DNA of 64,000 nt from Elusimicrobiota bacterium (GTDB lineage: Bacteria > Elusimicrobiota > Elusimicrobia > FEN-1173): positions 682,001 through 746,000 of the forward strand of contig JADKIY010000001.1 in the NCBI GenBank assembly GCA_016722575.1, given 5' to 3'. Under the pieces are notes generated by a model. It was not told the DNA's origin. It searched no databases and worked only from the letters and a program-made list of their open reading frames with translations. Below are positions 45,875-54,874 of the stretch, in pieces (position 1 is the first letter of the stretch; the number at the start of each line of letters is the position of its first letter). Both the position numbers and the translations under genes were made by a program.

Positions 45875-47306
45875 GGCTTATTGGAAGTCCCTCGCCATCC
45901 TGGCGACGGTCCTGCTGTCGGGGTGGTACCTTTTCCCGTCCTACCGGTTTTACCGCCTTCCTCGGGAAAAACAACAAGAGTTGCGCGACCGCCGCAACCC
46001 CCTCCTCAACCGCATTCTCAACCTCGGCCTGGACCTTCAAGGCGGGATTCACCTTCTTTTGGAACTGCAAACGGACAAATTGCCCGATGACACCCCGGAA
46101 ACCCTGCGCGAAGCCATCGACCGCGCCATGGAGGTGGTCCGCAACCGCATCGACCAATACGGCCTTTCCGAGCCGTTGATCGTCCGCCAGGGCGACAAAT
46201 GGATTGTCGTTCAACTGCCGGGCGTTAAAGACCGCGCGCAAGCCAAGGATCTGATCGGTCGGACGGCGCTCCTGGAATTCCGTTTGCTGGACTCCGACGA
46301 CGTTCCCGAAGCCGTGATCAACAAAGCCCGGGAGATGGGCCTGACCGCCGCCCGGTTGCGCCCGGGGAAAATGCCCAAAGAGATCGCCGCCCTGCTTCCC
46401 GCCGGCACGGAGCTTCTCGCGGGCAAGGAATCCGCTTTTTACGTGGTGAAAGCCTCCGCCGCCTTGACGGGCGCCGGATTGGCCAACGCCCGGGTGGAAA
46501 TGGGCGCCCATGAATTTTCCGGCGCTTCGCCCCACGTGTCCCTGGAGTTCAATCCCGAAGGCGCCAAGCGCTTCGCGGATTTAACCGAAGCCAACGTGGG
46601 CCGCCGCCTGGCCATCGTCTTGGACGGCGTGGTGCAATCGGCCCCCTCCATCCGGTCCCGGATTCCGGACGGCCACGCCATCATCGAGGGGAATTTCTCC
46701 CCCGAAGAGGCCAAATTTTTGAAGTCGGTCCTTCAGGCGGGCGCGTTGCCGGCGCCGCTGGAAATCGTGGAGGAACGAACCGTCGGCGCCACCCTGGGCG
46801 ACGACTCGGTGCGCGCCGGGGTTCTGGCGGGCGCCATCGGATTGGGCGCGATTTTCCTCTTCATGGCGATTTATTATCGTTGGTCGGGCATGTTGGCCAA
46901 TCTCGCCCTGGTGCTCAACCTGGTGCTCCTCCTGGCCGCCATGGCGGCCCTTCACGCCACTTTGACCCTGCCCGGCATCGCCGGCATTATTTTGACCATC
47001 GGCATGGCGGTGGACGCCAACGTGCTTATTTTGGAGCGGATGCGGGAAGAGGTTCGCCTCGGGAAATCCCCCCGGATGGTGGTGGACCAGGGGTACGACA
47101 AGGCGTTTTCCGCCATCTTGGACGGCAATTTGACCACCATCATCGCGGCGGTCTTTATGTTTCAGTTCGGCACAGGCCCTGTCAAAGGGTTCGGCGTCAG
47201 CTTGATGTTGGGCCTCGCGGTGTCCATGTTCACGGCCATCGTCGTCACCCACACGGTTTACGACCTCTGGTTATCGCACCGCGACGTGCAGAAATTGAGC
47301 GTGTAA
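45867..47306 (+). CDS. secD: Protein translocase subunit SecD
   Basis: 479 residues. After TM1 comes LNLGLDLQGGIHLLLELQTD (motif D1). The periplasmic P1 region includes VRNRIDQYGLSEPLIVRQGD and the LEFNPEGAKRFADLTEANVG base. The C-terminal five-helix RND-type unit has GATLGDDSVRAGVLAGAIGL and GMAVDANVLILERMREEVRL with the proton-relay Asp. SecD, together with SecF, uses the proton gradient to pull exported proteins across the inner membrane. It overlaps yajC at the start, and its stop shares one base with the secF ATG. Confidence 0.98.
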   Translation: MPKAYWKSLAILATVLLSGWYLFPSYRFYRLPREKQQELRDRRNPLLNRILNLGLDLQGGIHLLLELQTDKLPDDTPETLREAIDRAMEVVRNRIDQYGLSEPLIVRQGDKWIVVQLPGVKDRAQAKDLIGRTALLEFRLLDSDDVPEAVINKAREMGLTAARLRPGKMPKEIAALLPAGTELLAGKESAFYVVKASAALTGAGLANARVEMGAHEFSGASPHVSLEFNPEGAKRFADLTEANVGRRLAIVLDGVVQSAPSIRSRIPDGHAIIEGNFSPEEAKFLKSVLQAGALPAPLEIVEERTVGATLGDDSVRAGVLAGAIGLGAIFLFMAIYYRWSGMLANLALVLNLVLLLAAMAALHATLTLPGIAGIILTIGMAVDANVLILERMREEVRLGKSPRMVVDQGYDKAFSAILDGNLTTIIAAVFMFQFGTGPVKGFGVSLMLGLAVSMFTAIVVTHTVYDLWLSHRDVQKLSV

Positions 47307-48259
47307 TGGAATTTTTTAAAACCCCCAATTTCGACTACATCAAATACCACAAGCTGTTTTTCGGCTTGTCGGGCCTCCTGGCCGCCGCCACGGTGGCGGG
47401 CCTGGTGGTTCGCGGTCCCTCCCTCCTGAGCATCGATTTCACGGGGGGAACGTTGGTCCAAGGGTATTTTCAAAAAGCGGGCGACGCCGCCGGGGCCGAC
47501 GCCCAAGGCGCGGAAATTTCCCTGGACCGCGTTCGGGCCGCCCTCGCCACCGCCGGCCTCAACGGCGCCGAACTTCAGAACGTGCCCAACCACAACGCCA
47601 TCATTCTCCGATTCAAATCGAACGCCGGCGAAGCCAAGACCGAACTGGTCGGCAAAGTCACCGAGGCCTTCGCCCGGGCCTTTGAGGGATACGCCTTCGT
47701 GACCGAGCGCGCCGAGTTCGTGGGCCCCGTGGTCGGTCGACAAATGGTGTCCAAAGCCGTGTTGGCCGTCTTCTTTTCCATGTTGGGGATCGTGGTGTAC
47801 GTCGCTTTCCGTTTTCGAAACTGGATCTGGGGCGCGGCGGGCGTGTTCGCCCTCGTGCACGACGTCTTCCTGGCTTTGGGGTTCATGGCCCTCACGGGCC
47901 GGGAAGTCTCCATCACGGTGGTCGCGGCCCTGCTCACTTTGGCCGGCTATTCCATCAACGACACGATCGTCATTTTTGACCGTATCCGGGAAAACATCCG
48001 CCTGCGCGGGCGTCATTCCAAGGAGCCTCTGGACGCGCTGATCAACCGCTCCTGCAACGAAACCCTCTCGAGGACCATCATCACCTCGTTGACCGTGTTC
48101 ATCGTGCTTCTCTCCCTGCTTTTCCTGGGCGGCGAAGTGATTCGGGATTTTTCCCTGGCGTTGACCTTCGGCGTGATCGTGGGCTCCTACTCCACGATCT
48201 TCATCGCCACTCCGATGGTTTATCTCTGGCAACGCAAACGCAGCAAGCCCCTCCACTGA
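47306..48259 (+). CDS. secF: Protein translocase subunit SecF
   Basis: 317 residues with six membrane helices. It shows LLSIDFTGGTLVQGYF (motif F1), EFVGPVVGRQMVSKAVLAVF, GREVSITVVAALLTLAGYSI then NDTIVIFDRIRENIRLRG (proton-path Asp), SCNETLSRTIITSLTVFIVL and FSLALTFGVIVGSYSTIFIA. It starts at the ATG sharing a base with the secD stop. The following ORF shares a base with its own stop, so translation is coupled onward. Confidence 0.98.
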   Translation: MEFFKTPNFDYIKYHKLFFGLSGLLAAATVAGLVVRGPSLLSIDFTGGTLVQGYFQKAGDAAGADAQGAEISLDRVRAALATAGLNGAELQNVPNHNAIILRFKSNAGEAKTELVGKVTEAFARAFEGYAFVTERAEFVGPVVGRQMVSKAVLAVFFSMLGIVVYVAFRFRNWIWGAAGVFALVHDVFLALGFMALTGREVSITVVAALLTLAGYSINDTIVIFDRIRENIRLRGRHSKEPLDALINRSCNETLSRTIITSLTVFIVLLSLLFLGGEVIRDFSLALTFGVIVGSYSTIFIATPMVYLWQRKRSKPLH

Positions 48260-48867
48260 TGGCCGAGACGGTTCTTTCCGTCAAAAAGATCAAAAAGTTT
48301 CGTCTCCAGCCGCGCGCGCAAGCCGTGATGCGGAACCTCCGCGCCCTGTCGGAAAACGCCCAGGCGACCCCCGAATTGGAAAAAGCCGTCGAGACGGAGA
48401 TCCGTGCCGTCGCCGGTTTATTGGAAACCGCGGCCCTGTACGCCACCTTCGCGCCCGACGCGTGCCCCCCGGGGTTGACCTCCGTTCGGGCGGCCGAGGG
48501 CGAGCGCCCGCCTCTTTCGTTGACGCTGTTCGCCGCCACCGTCGGCGTGGGCCTCGAGGAGGAAATCGCCCGGGCTCTCTCGCGGGGCGAAGCCCTCCGC
48601 AGCCGCGTGCTGACCGCCTTGGGGGAAGAGCTGGCCGATCAGTCCGCGCAGTTTGTGGCCCGGCTGGTCAACGAAGAAGCCAAAGACGACGCTTTCGAGT
48701 TGTCGGACCGACGTCCCCTGGCCTCGATGGACGAGCAAAAAACCCTTTTGAACACCCTTGACGCGGCCCGAATCCCTCTCTCCTTCGACGCCGGCGGGCA
48801 CCTGACGCCCCGGTTTTCCCGCCTGGGGTACGTGTTGTGGTGGCCGCCCTCTAAAAAACGCTCCTGA
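48259..48867 (+). CDS. Methionine-synthase activation-domain-like protein (tentative)
   Basis: 202 residues, translationally coupled to secF (TGATG). The N-terminal half is helical (RLQPRAQAVMRNLRALSENA). The C-terminal half resembles the reactivation domain of cobalamin-dependent methionine synthase: SLTLFAATVGVGLEEEIARA for the family's ATLG segment, then ALGEELADQSAQFVARLVNE, and DRRPLASMDEQKTLLNTLDA for the SPGY-x-DWP-x-EEQ segment. The usual catalytic SPGYG-type loop is altered, so SAM binding is uncertain. The position at the end of the sec operon is unexpected. It could also be an unrelated helical protein. Confidence 0.45.
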   Translation: MAETVLSVKKIKKFRLQPRAQAVMRNLRALSENAQATPELEKAVETEIRAVAGLLETAALYATFAPDACPPGLTSVRAAEGERPPLSLTLFAATVGVGLEEEIARALSRGEALRSRVLTALGEELADQSAQFVARLVNEEAKDDAFELSDRRPLASMDEQKTLLNTLDAARIPLSFDAGGHLTPRFSRLGYVLWWPPSKKRS

Positions 48868-49011
48868 GGGCCTGAGTTAAAATACCTTGAACATTTTGCC
48901 GGATGCTTTTGGCCCCGTGCCGTGTTGCTCCTCGGTCACAGACGACCGGTATGCTCCCTCGTCGCGCCTTGCCCAGGGCCAAAATCCTCTCGGCAAAACG
49001 CTCAATTTATT

Positions 49012-49683
49012 TTGACTCAAGCCCCAAACGAATCCCGCTCCCGTCGCGACCGGTTTTGGCCCTGGGTCGTCTCCTGGTTGGGGTGGCTGATTCTCCAATT
49101 CATTGGACGCACCTCCCGAATGGTGGTCCGTTGGTCCCCCGCCGCCCAATCGCTTCGAGAAAGTTCCCGCCCGATGATTTTTGCCTTCTGGCATCGTTAC
49201 CAGTTGCTGATGGCCTGGGAACACCGGGGCCGGGGCGTGACCGTGCTGGTCAGCCGCAGCCGGGACGGGGAATTCATCGCCGGGGTTCTGGAGCGCCTGG
49301 GATATCGGACGGCGCGGGGGTCTTCCAGCCGGGGCGGGCCCGCGGCGTTTATGGAATTGCTGGACGTCGTGAACGCGGGCGGCCGGGTGGCCTTCACCCC
49401 CGACGGACCCCGGGGGCCCGCGCGGTCCATTCAGCCGGGCGTGTTGGCCCTGGCGGCCAAAACCGGGGTTCCCATCGTCCCCGTGGCCTGGGCCGGGACG
49501 CCGGTCAAAACCCTTTCCAGCTGGGACCGATTCATGATCCCCCTGCCTTTCGGGCGGTTCCACGTGGTTTTCGGCGATCCCCTGATCGTGACGGCGGCCG
49601 ATGGTGCGGCGGAGGAAAATTTGCGTCGGGCTCTAAATCAAGCCGAAGCCGACGCGGGTGAAGAACGGGAGACCGCGTGTTGA
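49012..49683 (+). CDS. DUF374 lysophospholipid/lipid A acyltransferase family protein
   Basis: 223 residues from a TTG start. One N-terminal hydrophobic helix (PWVVSWLGWLILQFIGRTSR) precedes the DUF374 core: RPMIFAFWHRYQLLMAW (the family form of the acyltransferase HxxxxD region), LVSRSRDGEFIAGVLERLGY, RGSSSRGGPAAFMELLDVVN, AFTPDGPRGPARSIQPGVLA and VPVAWAG. Genes of this family commonly precede waaA and are thought to acylate lipid A or a related lipid. The frame is open to a GTG at 48922, but that extension is not conserved-looking; no good ribosome site is visible for either. Its end overlaps waaA by 7 nt. Confidence 0.82.
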   Translation: MTQAPNESRSRRDRFWPWVVSWLGWLILQFIGRTSRMVVRWSPAAQSLRESSRPMIFAFWHRYQLLMAWEHRGRGVTVLVSRSRDGEFIAGVLERLGYRTARGSSSRGGPAAFMELLDVVNAGGRVAFTPDGPRGPARSIQPGVLALAAKTGVPIVPVAWAGTPVKTLSSWDRFMIPLPFGRFHVVFGDPLIVTAADGAAEENLRRALNQAEADAGEERETAC

Positions 49684-50975
49684 GCCTCTATTCCTTCCTA
49701 ACGCTCCTACTGTCGCCCCTGATCCTTCTCGTGTTTGTTTGGCGTTACGGCCTTCGACGAACCCTTCGGGGTCTTCCCGAACGCATGGGGTGGGGGCGGG
49801 GCGACGGCTCCCAAAAGCCGACCCTCTGGATTCACGCGGCTTCGGTGGGGGAAGTTCGTGCGGCGGAGGCGTTTTTGCGCGCGGCCCCGGTCCGGTTCCC
49901 CGGCCTGGCGCGCCTGCTCACGACCACCACGGTGAACGCCAAAGAGTTGGCGGAACGGCTGGACCTGGCGGAGTTCGTGCGGCTGGCGCCCGTGGACCGC
50001 CCCGGGCCCCTGGCGCGCTTTGTTAAACGTTGGGCCCCCCGCGCGCTGGTTCTCGTTGAAACCGAACTCTGGCCCCACTGGCTGAAGGGCCTGTCGGAGA
50101 AAAATGTCCCGGTGTGCGTGATCAACGGGCGGATGTCCGATGGGGCTTTCCCGCTTTACTACCGGGTGCGGTCCTTTTGGGAACCCTTGATGGCGAGCCT
50201 GTCGCGGGTGGGCGTTCAAAGCCCCACGAACGCCTCGCGCTTCCTCCAACTGGGGGCCTTCCCGGACGCCGTGGCCATCACCGGAAATCTTAAATTCGAC
50301 GTGCCGCTGCCGGACCCGGCGCGGCGCGCGGCCCTGCGCGCCCTCTACAAAGTCGAGGGCGACGCCCCGGTGTGGGTGGCCGGAAGCACCCACGACAGCG
50401 AAGAGGAAATTTTACTCGGGGCCTTCCTTCGCCTTCGACGGGAGGGCGTCCCCCTTCGCCTGGTCCTGGCGCCCCGCCACGTGGAGCGGGCGGCCGAGGT
50501 TCGCCGCTACGCCGAGAACACGGGGTTTCGCGCCGCGCTTCGGACTCGCTTGTCCGGGGAAGAGGCGCCCTGGGACATCTTGGTTTTGGACACCGTCGGG
50601 GAATTGGCCGACCTTTACGGGGTGGCGACCGTGGCCTACGTGGGGGGGAGCTTAATACCGCGGGGGGGCCAAAACCCTCTGGAGCCCGCGCGCTGGGGCG
50701 TTCCCGTCCTTTTCGGCCCCCACATGTCGAATTTTAAAGAAATGGCCAAGGGGTTTGAAGAACGGTCCGCGGCGATCCGCGTGACGGACGCCGAATCCCT
50801 GTTGACGGCGTTGCGGGAATTGATCGTTTCGCCGGCCAAACGGGCCGCGTTGGGCGACGCCGCTCGGGCCTTTGCCGACGCTCAGCGCGGAGCCCTGGAA
50901 GCGAATTTGACCCTCGTGGCCGAGGCGCTGGCGTCGGGCCCGCGTCGCCCCCGAGGCACCTGCGGCGGATGTTAA
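49677..50975 (+). CDS. waaA: 3-deoxy-D-manno-octulosonic acid (Kdo) transferase WaaA
   Basis: A 432-residue GT30 glycosyltransferase. An N-terminal membrane anchor (LTLLLSPLILLVFVWRYG) is followed by LPERMGWG, LWIHAASVGEVRAAEAFLRA, LLTTTTVNAKELAERL, LVLVETELWPHWLKGLSE, VCVINGRMSDGAF, ITGNLKFDVPLP, VWVAGSTHDSEEEILLGAFL, LAPRHVERAAEV and YVGGSLIPRGGQNPLEPARW. It adds Kdo to the lipid A precursor at the cytoplasmic face of the inner membrane. A GTG start overlaps the upstream acyltransferase gene, and its stop overlaps the next GT9 gene by 7 nt. Confidence 0.97.
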   Translation: MLSLYSFLTLLLSPLILLVFVWRYGLRRTLRGLPERMGWGRGDGSQKPTLWIHAASVGEVRAAEAFLRAAPVRFPGLARLLTTTTVNAKELAERLDLAEFVRLAPVDRPGPLARFVKRWAPRALVLVETELWPHWLKGLSEKNVPVCVINGRMSDGAFPLYYRVRSFWEPLMASLSRVGVQSPTNASRFLQLGAFPDAVAITGNLKFDVPLPDPARRAALRALYKVEGDAPVWVAGSTHDSEEEILLGAFLRLRREGVPLRLVLAPRHVERAAEVRRYAENTGFRAALRTRLSGEEAPWDILVLDTVGELADLYGVATVAYVGGSLIPRGGQNPLEPARWGVPVLFGPHMSNFKEMAKGFEERSAAIRVTDAESLLTALRELIVSPAKRAALGDAARAFADAQRGALEANLTLVAEALASGPRRPRGTCGGC

Positions 50976-51994
50976 CCCGGTCCGCTCTCGTTGTCCGCTT
51001 GTCGTCCCTCGGGGACGTGCTTCTCACGATCCCGGTGTTTGAAAATCTTCGCCGGGCGTGGCCCGAGGCGCGGCTCACCCTCCTGGTTAAAAAAGCCTTC
51101 GCCCCCGCCCTGGCCGGCCATCCCGCCGTCGATGAATTGTTGATTTTTGAGGATTTGGGGTTTTGGGGCGTTCTCCGCGAAATCCGTCGCCGACGGTTCG
51201 ATGCGCTGATCGATTTGCACGACACGCCCCGCTCGAGGCTTTGGACCGCGCTGTCAAAGGCCGGTCGCGTGGTTCGTTATCGGAAACGCGCGTGGGCTCG
51301 GCGCCGTCTGGTTTGGTTCAAACGGCCGTCGGCGGAGTTGGCCGGGAAAACGGTCGACCGCTATTTGGAAACCCTGGCGGACCTCGGGGTCGAGGTGAGG
51401 GACCGGGTGCCTCGATTGCCCTCGCCCCCGGACGCGCTTCCGGCCCCCGCGACGACGGTCGCTCCGGGCCCCTGGATCGTCGTGGCGCCCGGCGCGTTGC
51501 ACGCCACGAAACGTTGGCCCTCGGACCGCTTCGCCGCGGCCGCCGATCGCCTGGCGGAAGAGTTTCGCGCCGCGGGCGGGCCACCGCCCACGGTGGTCGT
51601 CGTCGGGTCCGCCTCGGACGGTCCGGCGGCCGAAGAGGTGTTGGAAACCCTTCAGGGACCGGCCCTTAATTTGACGGGCCGAACCTCGTTGAGGGAATTG
51701 ATGGCCCTCCTTTCCCGCGCGGCGGTCCTTTTGTGCAACGATTCGGGCGCCATGCACCTGGGCGCGGCCCTGGGCGTTCCCACCGTGGCCGTGTTCGGGC
51801 CCACGGTCGAAGCCTTCGGCTTTTTTCCCTCCGGCGAAAAAACCGCCGTGGTTCAAAACGGGGGGTTGAATTGCCGACCCTGCGCCCTTCACGGCGGACG
51901 CCGATGTCCCCAAAAACATTTCCGGTGCATGACCGACGTGACGGTGGACCGCGTGGTGGGGGAAGCCCGACGGCTCCTCCGGGGGGCATCTTGA
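50969..51994 (+). CDS. Glycosyltransferase family 9, ADP-heptose:LPS heptosyltransferase-like (1)
   Basis: A 341-residue GT-B enzyme. GT9 features: VVRLSSLGDVLLTIPVFENL near the start, FDALIDLHDTPRSRLWTALS, WIVVAPGALHATKRWPSDRF, NLTGRTSLRELMALLSRAAV and LLCNDSGAMHLGAALGVPTV followed by AVFGPT. A C-terminal Cys cluster (CRPCALHGGRRCPQKHFRCM) is common in WaaC/WaaF-like proteins. It probably transfers an ADP-activated heptose to the Kdo or heptose region of the core. It is coupled to waaA upstream and to the following GT4 by a TTGA overlap. Confidence 0.92.
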   Translation: MLTRSALVVRLSSLGDVLLTIPVFENLRRAWPEARLTLLVKKAFAPALAGHPAVDELLIFEDLGFWGVLREIRRRRFDALIDLHDTPRSRLWTALSKAGRVVRYRKRAWARRRLVWFKRPSAELAGKTVDRYLETLADLGVEVRDRVPRLPSPPDALPAPATTVAPGPWIVVAPGALHATKRWPSDRFAAAADRLAEEFRAAGGPPPTVVVVGSASDGPAAEEVLETLQGPALNLTGRTSLRELMALLSRAAVLLCNDSGAMHLGAALGVPTVAVFGPTVEAFGFFPSGEKTAVVQNGGLNCRPCALHGGRRCPQKHFRCMTDVTVDRVVGEARRLLRGAS

Positions 51995-53040
51995 AGATCC
52001 TTCATGTTTTGGATGAGCGATGGGATTCGGGTTTGACCGCCTACGGCTTGGGCGCGGCCCGGGCCCTGCGGGACCGGGGCCACGCCCTGTGGATCGCCGC
52101 TTGTCCCGGGAGCCCGGCGGACCGGACCGCTCGGGCGGAGGGTTTTTCAACGGTGTCGCCGTCCCTCCTCGCCCTTCGGCGCTCCGTGGTCCAAAATCAA
52201 ATCGACATCCTGAACGCCCACACCGGATCCGGGCACAGCCGGGGATTTCTGGCGACCCGTGGAACGCCGGCGGCCTTGGTCCGCACCCGGGCCGAGGCTC
52301 GGCGGTTGTCCCCGCGCCCCGGGCAGGGGTTTTTGTTCCGACGGACCGACGCGGTGGTGGCGGCTTCGCGCGCCTTGGGCGAGGCGTACGCGGCGGCGTA
52401 CCCCTTTTTGAGGGAACGAACGCGGGTGATTTTTCCCGGCGTGCCTCTTTCCCCGGCGAGGCCGGAGCCTCCGGCGCCTTGGCGGGTGGCCTTGGTGGGC
52501 CGGCTGGATCCGGTCAAGGGCCACGACTATTTTCTGGAAGCGGTGGAGCGTTTGCGGGACCATTTCTCTGCCGCGGAGTTTTGGATCGCCGGCGAGGACA
52601 AAAACCTGTCCCGGGCCGACTTGGAAAAGGACGCGGCGCGCCGGGGGGTCGCCGACCGGGTTCGGTTCGCGGGCCGGCTTCCGGACGCGGCGTCTTTTAT
52701 GCGTTCCTGCCACCTGGGCGTCGTCTGTTCCGTGGGGAGCGAGGCGGTGTCCCGGGTGGCCCTCGAATGGTTGGCCCAGGGTCGGCCGGTCGTGGCCACG
52801 GCGGTCGGCGCCCTGCCGGAACTGGTGGAGGACGGACAGAACGGGCGCTTGGTCCCGCCCCGGGACGGGACCGCCCTGGCGGAGGCGATCGGAAGCCTGT
52901 TGAACGATCCCGAGGCCCGGCGCCGGATGGGCGCGGAAGCCCGGCGTCGCGCGGAGAATCAATTTTCTTTTTCCCGTTTGGGGGAAGAAACCGAGGAAGT
53001 TTACGGGCAGGCCCTGGGACGACGCCGGAGGTCCGCGTGA
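51991..53040 (+). CDS. Glycosyltransferase family 4 (GT-B) protein (1)
   Basis: 349 residues, TTG start (LKILHVLDERWDSGLTAYGL) overlapping the previous stop. N-terminal acceptor domain with DILNAHTGSGHSRGFLATR; C-terminal donor domain with RVALVGRLDPVKGHDYFLEA, RVRFAGRLPDAASFMRSCHL and SEAVSRVALEWLAQGRPVVA, then LVEDGQNGRLVPPRD. The E-x7-E-like donor motif is present in a modified form (Glu in SEAVSRVALE). A retaining transferase for LPS core or another glycan; the sugar is unknown. A GTGA overlap leads into the next GT4. Confidence 0.9.
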   Translation: MKILHVLDERWDSGLTAYGLGAARALRDRGHALWIAACPGSPADRTARAEGFSTVSPSLLALRRSVVQNQIDILNAHTGSGHSRGFLATRGTPAALVRTRAEARRLSPRPGQGFLFRRTDAVVAASRALGEAYAAAYPFLRERTRVIFPGVPLSPARPEPPAPWRVALVGRLDPVKGHDYFLEAVERLRDHFSAAEFWIAGEDKNLSRADLEKDAARRGVADRVRFAGRLPDAASFMRSCHLGVVCSVGSEAVSRVALEWLAQGRPVVATAVGALPELVEDGQNGRLVPPRDGTALAEAIGSLLNDPEARRRMGAEARRRAENQFSFSRLGEETEEVYGQALGRRRRSA

Positions 53041-54137
53041 GTTTTCGAATCCTTCACGTGAACACGGAAAGGGGCTGGCGGGGGGGCGAGCGTCAAACCC
53101 TGTGGCTCGCCCGGGAGTTGGAACGGCGGGGGCATGGGAACGTGGTGGCGGCGCGGCCCAAAGGCCCGCTGGCGCGGGCCGCCGCGGAAGCGGGCCTCCG
53201 GGTCTTTCCCCTCGCTCCTTGGTCGGAATGGGATTTTCGGTCCGCCGGCCGCCTTCGGGCCTTTCTGCGCCAAGAAAACATTCAAGTGGTGCACGCCCAC
53301 ACGGGTCACGCCGTCGGTTTCGGGGCTTTGGCGCGGCGGGGGACCACGGCCCGTCTGGTGGCGACCCGCCGGGTGGATTTCCCCTTAAAAAATAATTTTC
53401 TCAGCCGTTGGAAATACCGCTCCGTGGACGCCCTGGCGGCCATTTCCACCGCGGTGCGCCGCGTGGTGATCGAAGGCGGCGTGCCCGAATCGAAGATTTC
53501 GGTCATCCCCAGCGGCGTGGACCCCGCCGCCCATCCCTCCGTGGCCGACCGGAATCGGTTTCGCTCTGAGCGCGGGTTCACGCCCGCGGACCGCTTGGTC
53601 GTGCACGTGGGCGCCCTGGTGCCGCACAAGGACCAGGCGACCCTGCTCCGGGCTTTTGCCCTTCTCCGGGCCCGGGGAGCGGCCGATCGATTGCTGATCC
53701 TGGGCGACGGCCCCCGGCGGGAGGAACTGGAACGGTTGACCGCCGCTCTTCGATTGGAGGACGCCGTCTCTTTCCTCGGGCACCGCGGCGACGTGTTAGA
53801 ATATACGGCCATGGCGGATCTTTTCGTTTTCCCATCGGTGGACGAAGGCCTGGGGACGGCCCTGTTGGACGCGCTCGTGTTGGGCGTGCCCACGGCCGCC
53901 ACGGCCGCGGGCGGGATCCCGGACCTTTACGGCGGCCCCGGGGCCCCGGAACTGACGCCCCCGGGGGACGTCGAATCCCTGGCGCGCAACATGGCCGCCG
54001 TTTTGGAAAACCCGGAGGAAGCCCGCCGCCGCGCGGAACGCGGGCGGGAGCGGGCCCGGGGTTTCTCGGTGTCCGCCATGACGGACCGTTACGAAGCGTT
54101 GTACCAAAAACTGTTGGAGGCCCCGTGCCCCGCTTGA
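53037..54137 (+). CDS. Glycosyltransferase family 4 (GT-B) protein (2)
   Basis: 366 residues, GTG start (SFRILHVNTERGWRGGERQT). The Gly-rich N-terminal motif GGERQT is typical of GT4. Other features are NIQVVHAHTGHAVGFGALAR, ALAAISTAVRRVVIEGGVPE, VIPSGVDPAAH, LVVHVGALVPHKDQATLLRA, LLILGDGPRREELERL, and FVFPSVDEGLGTALLDALVL with the E-x7-E donor motif modified to DEGLGTALLD. It resembles LPS core hexosyltransferases. It is coupled to the upstream GT4 (GTGA) and overlaps the following GT2 gene by 13 nt. Confidence 0.92.
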   Translation: MSFRILHVNTERGWRGGERQTLWLARELERRGHGNVVAARPKGPLARAAAEAGLRVFPLAPWSEWDFRSAGRLRAFLRQENIQVVHAHTGHAVGFGALARRGTTARLVATRRVDFPLKNNFLSRWKYRSVDALAAISTAVRRVVIEGGVPESKISVIPSGVDPAAHPSVADRNRFRSERGFTPADRLVVHVGALVPHKDQATLLRAFALLRARGAADRLLILGDGPRREELERLTAALRLEDAVSFLGHRGDVLEYTAMADLFVFPSVDEGLGTALLDALVLGVPTAATAAGGIPDLYGGPGAPELTPPGDVESLARNMAAVLENPEEARRRAERGRERARGFSVSAMTDRYEALYQKLLEAPCPA

Positions 54138-54874
54138 GCGCCATTTTGATCGCCCGCAACGAAGAGCGCGACCTTCCCGCCTGCCTGGAAAGCCTGCGGG
54201 GCGTGGCCGACGAGATCGTTCTGGTCGACAGCCATTCCACCGACCGCACCCGGGACATCGCCCGCGAGCACGGCGCCCGGGTCATTGAGCGGGATTTCGC
54301 GGGGTTCGGCCCCCAAAAACAATACGCCCTGGAACAAGCCGCCGGGGACTGGGTGCTCAACATCGACGCCGATGAGCGATTGACGCCGGAGTTGGCCGAC
54401 GACATTCGGCGGGCCCTGGCGTCTTCGCCCACGGTCAACGGATACGAATTGCCGTTTCAGGTTTACTTCCTGGGTCGGCGTCTGCGTTTCGGCGGCTGTT
54501 TCCGGGAGTTCCATCTTCGGCTTTTTCGCCGGGACAAAGCCCATTACGCCGGGGCCGAAATTCACGAGGGCATCTCGGTGCCGGGCCCCTGGGGGCGGCT
54601 GGCCCACCCCGTGCGCCACGAAAGTTACCGAAATTTTCAGGAATATCTGGAGAAATGCGCCCGGTACACGGGCTTGATCGCCCGCAAAAAATACGCCGAG
54701 GGCCGCCGGTTCGCTGTTTGGCAGCACCTTCGCCTGCCCTGGGAGTTCCTGGTCCGCTACGTTTTAAAGGGCGGGTTCCTGGACGGCAACGCCGGGCTGA
54801 TATACGCCGTTCTCAGCTCCTATTACGCCTGGTTGAAGCACGTCCGACTTTTGGACGGGGGGGGGAAGGCGTGA
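54125..54874 (+). CDS. Glycosyltransferase family 2, WaaE/KdtX-like
   Basis: A 249-residue GT-A enzyme of the type usually found next to waaA: SAILIARNEERDLPACLESL, DEIVLVDSHSTDRTRDIARE, FGPQKQYALEQAAGDWVLNI followed by DADERLTPEL (the DxD metal site). The GCFREFHLRLFRRDKAHYAG and IHEGISVPG blocks are characteristic of the LPS core beta-1,4-glucosyltransferase (WaaE) group. The C-terminus carries the amphipathic helix FLVRYVLKGGFLDGNAGLIY. GTG start; the stop overlaps the deacetylase start (GTGA). The transferred sugar is inferred, not proven. Confidence 0.92.
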   Translation: MPRLSAILIARNEERDLPACLESLRGVADEIVLVDSHSTDRTRDIAREHGARVIERDFAGFGPQKQYALEQAAGDWVLNIDADERLTPELADDIRRALASSPTVNGYELPFQVYFLGRRLRFGGCFREFHLRLFRRDKAHYAGAEIHEGISVPGPWGRLAHPVRHESYRNFQEYLEKCARYTGLIARKKYAEGRRFAVWQHLRLPWEFLVRYVLKGGFLDGNAGLIYAVLSSYYAWLKHVRLLDGGGKA

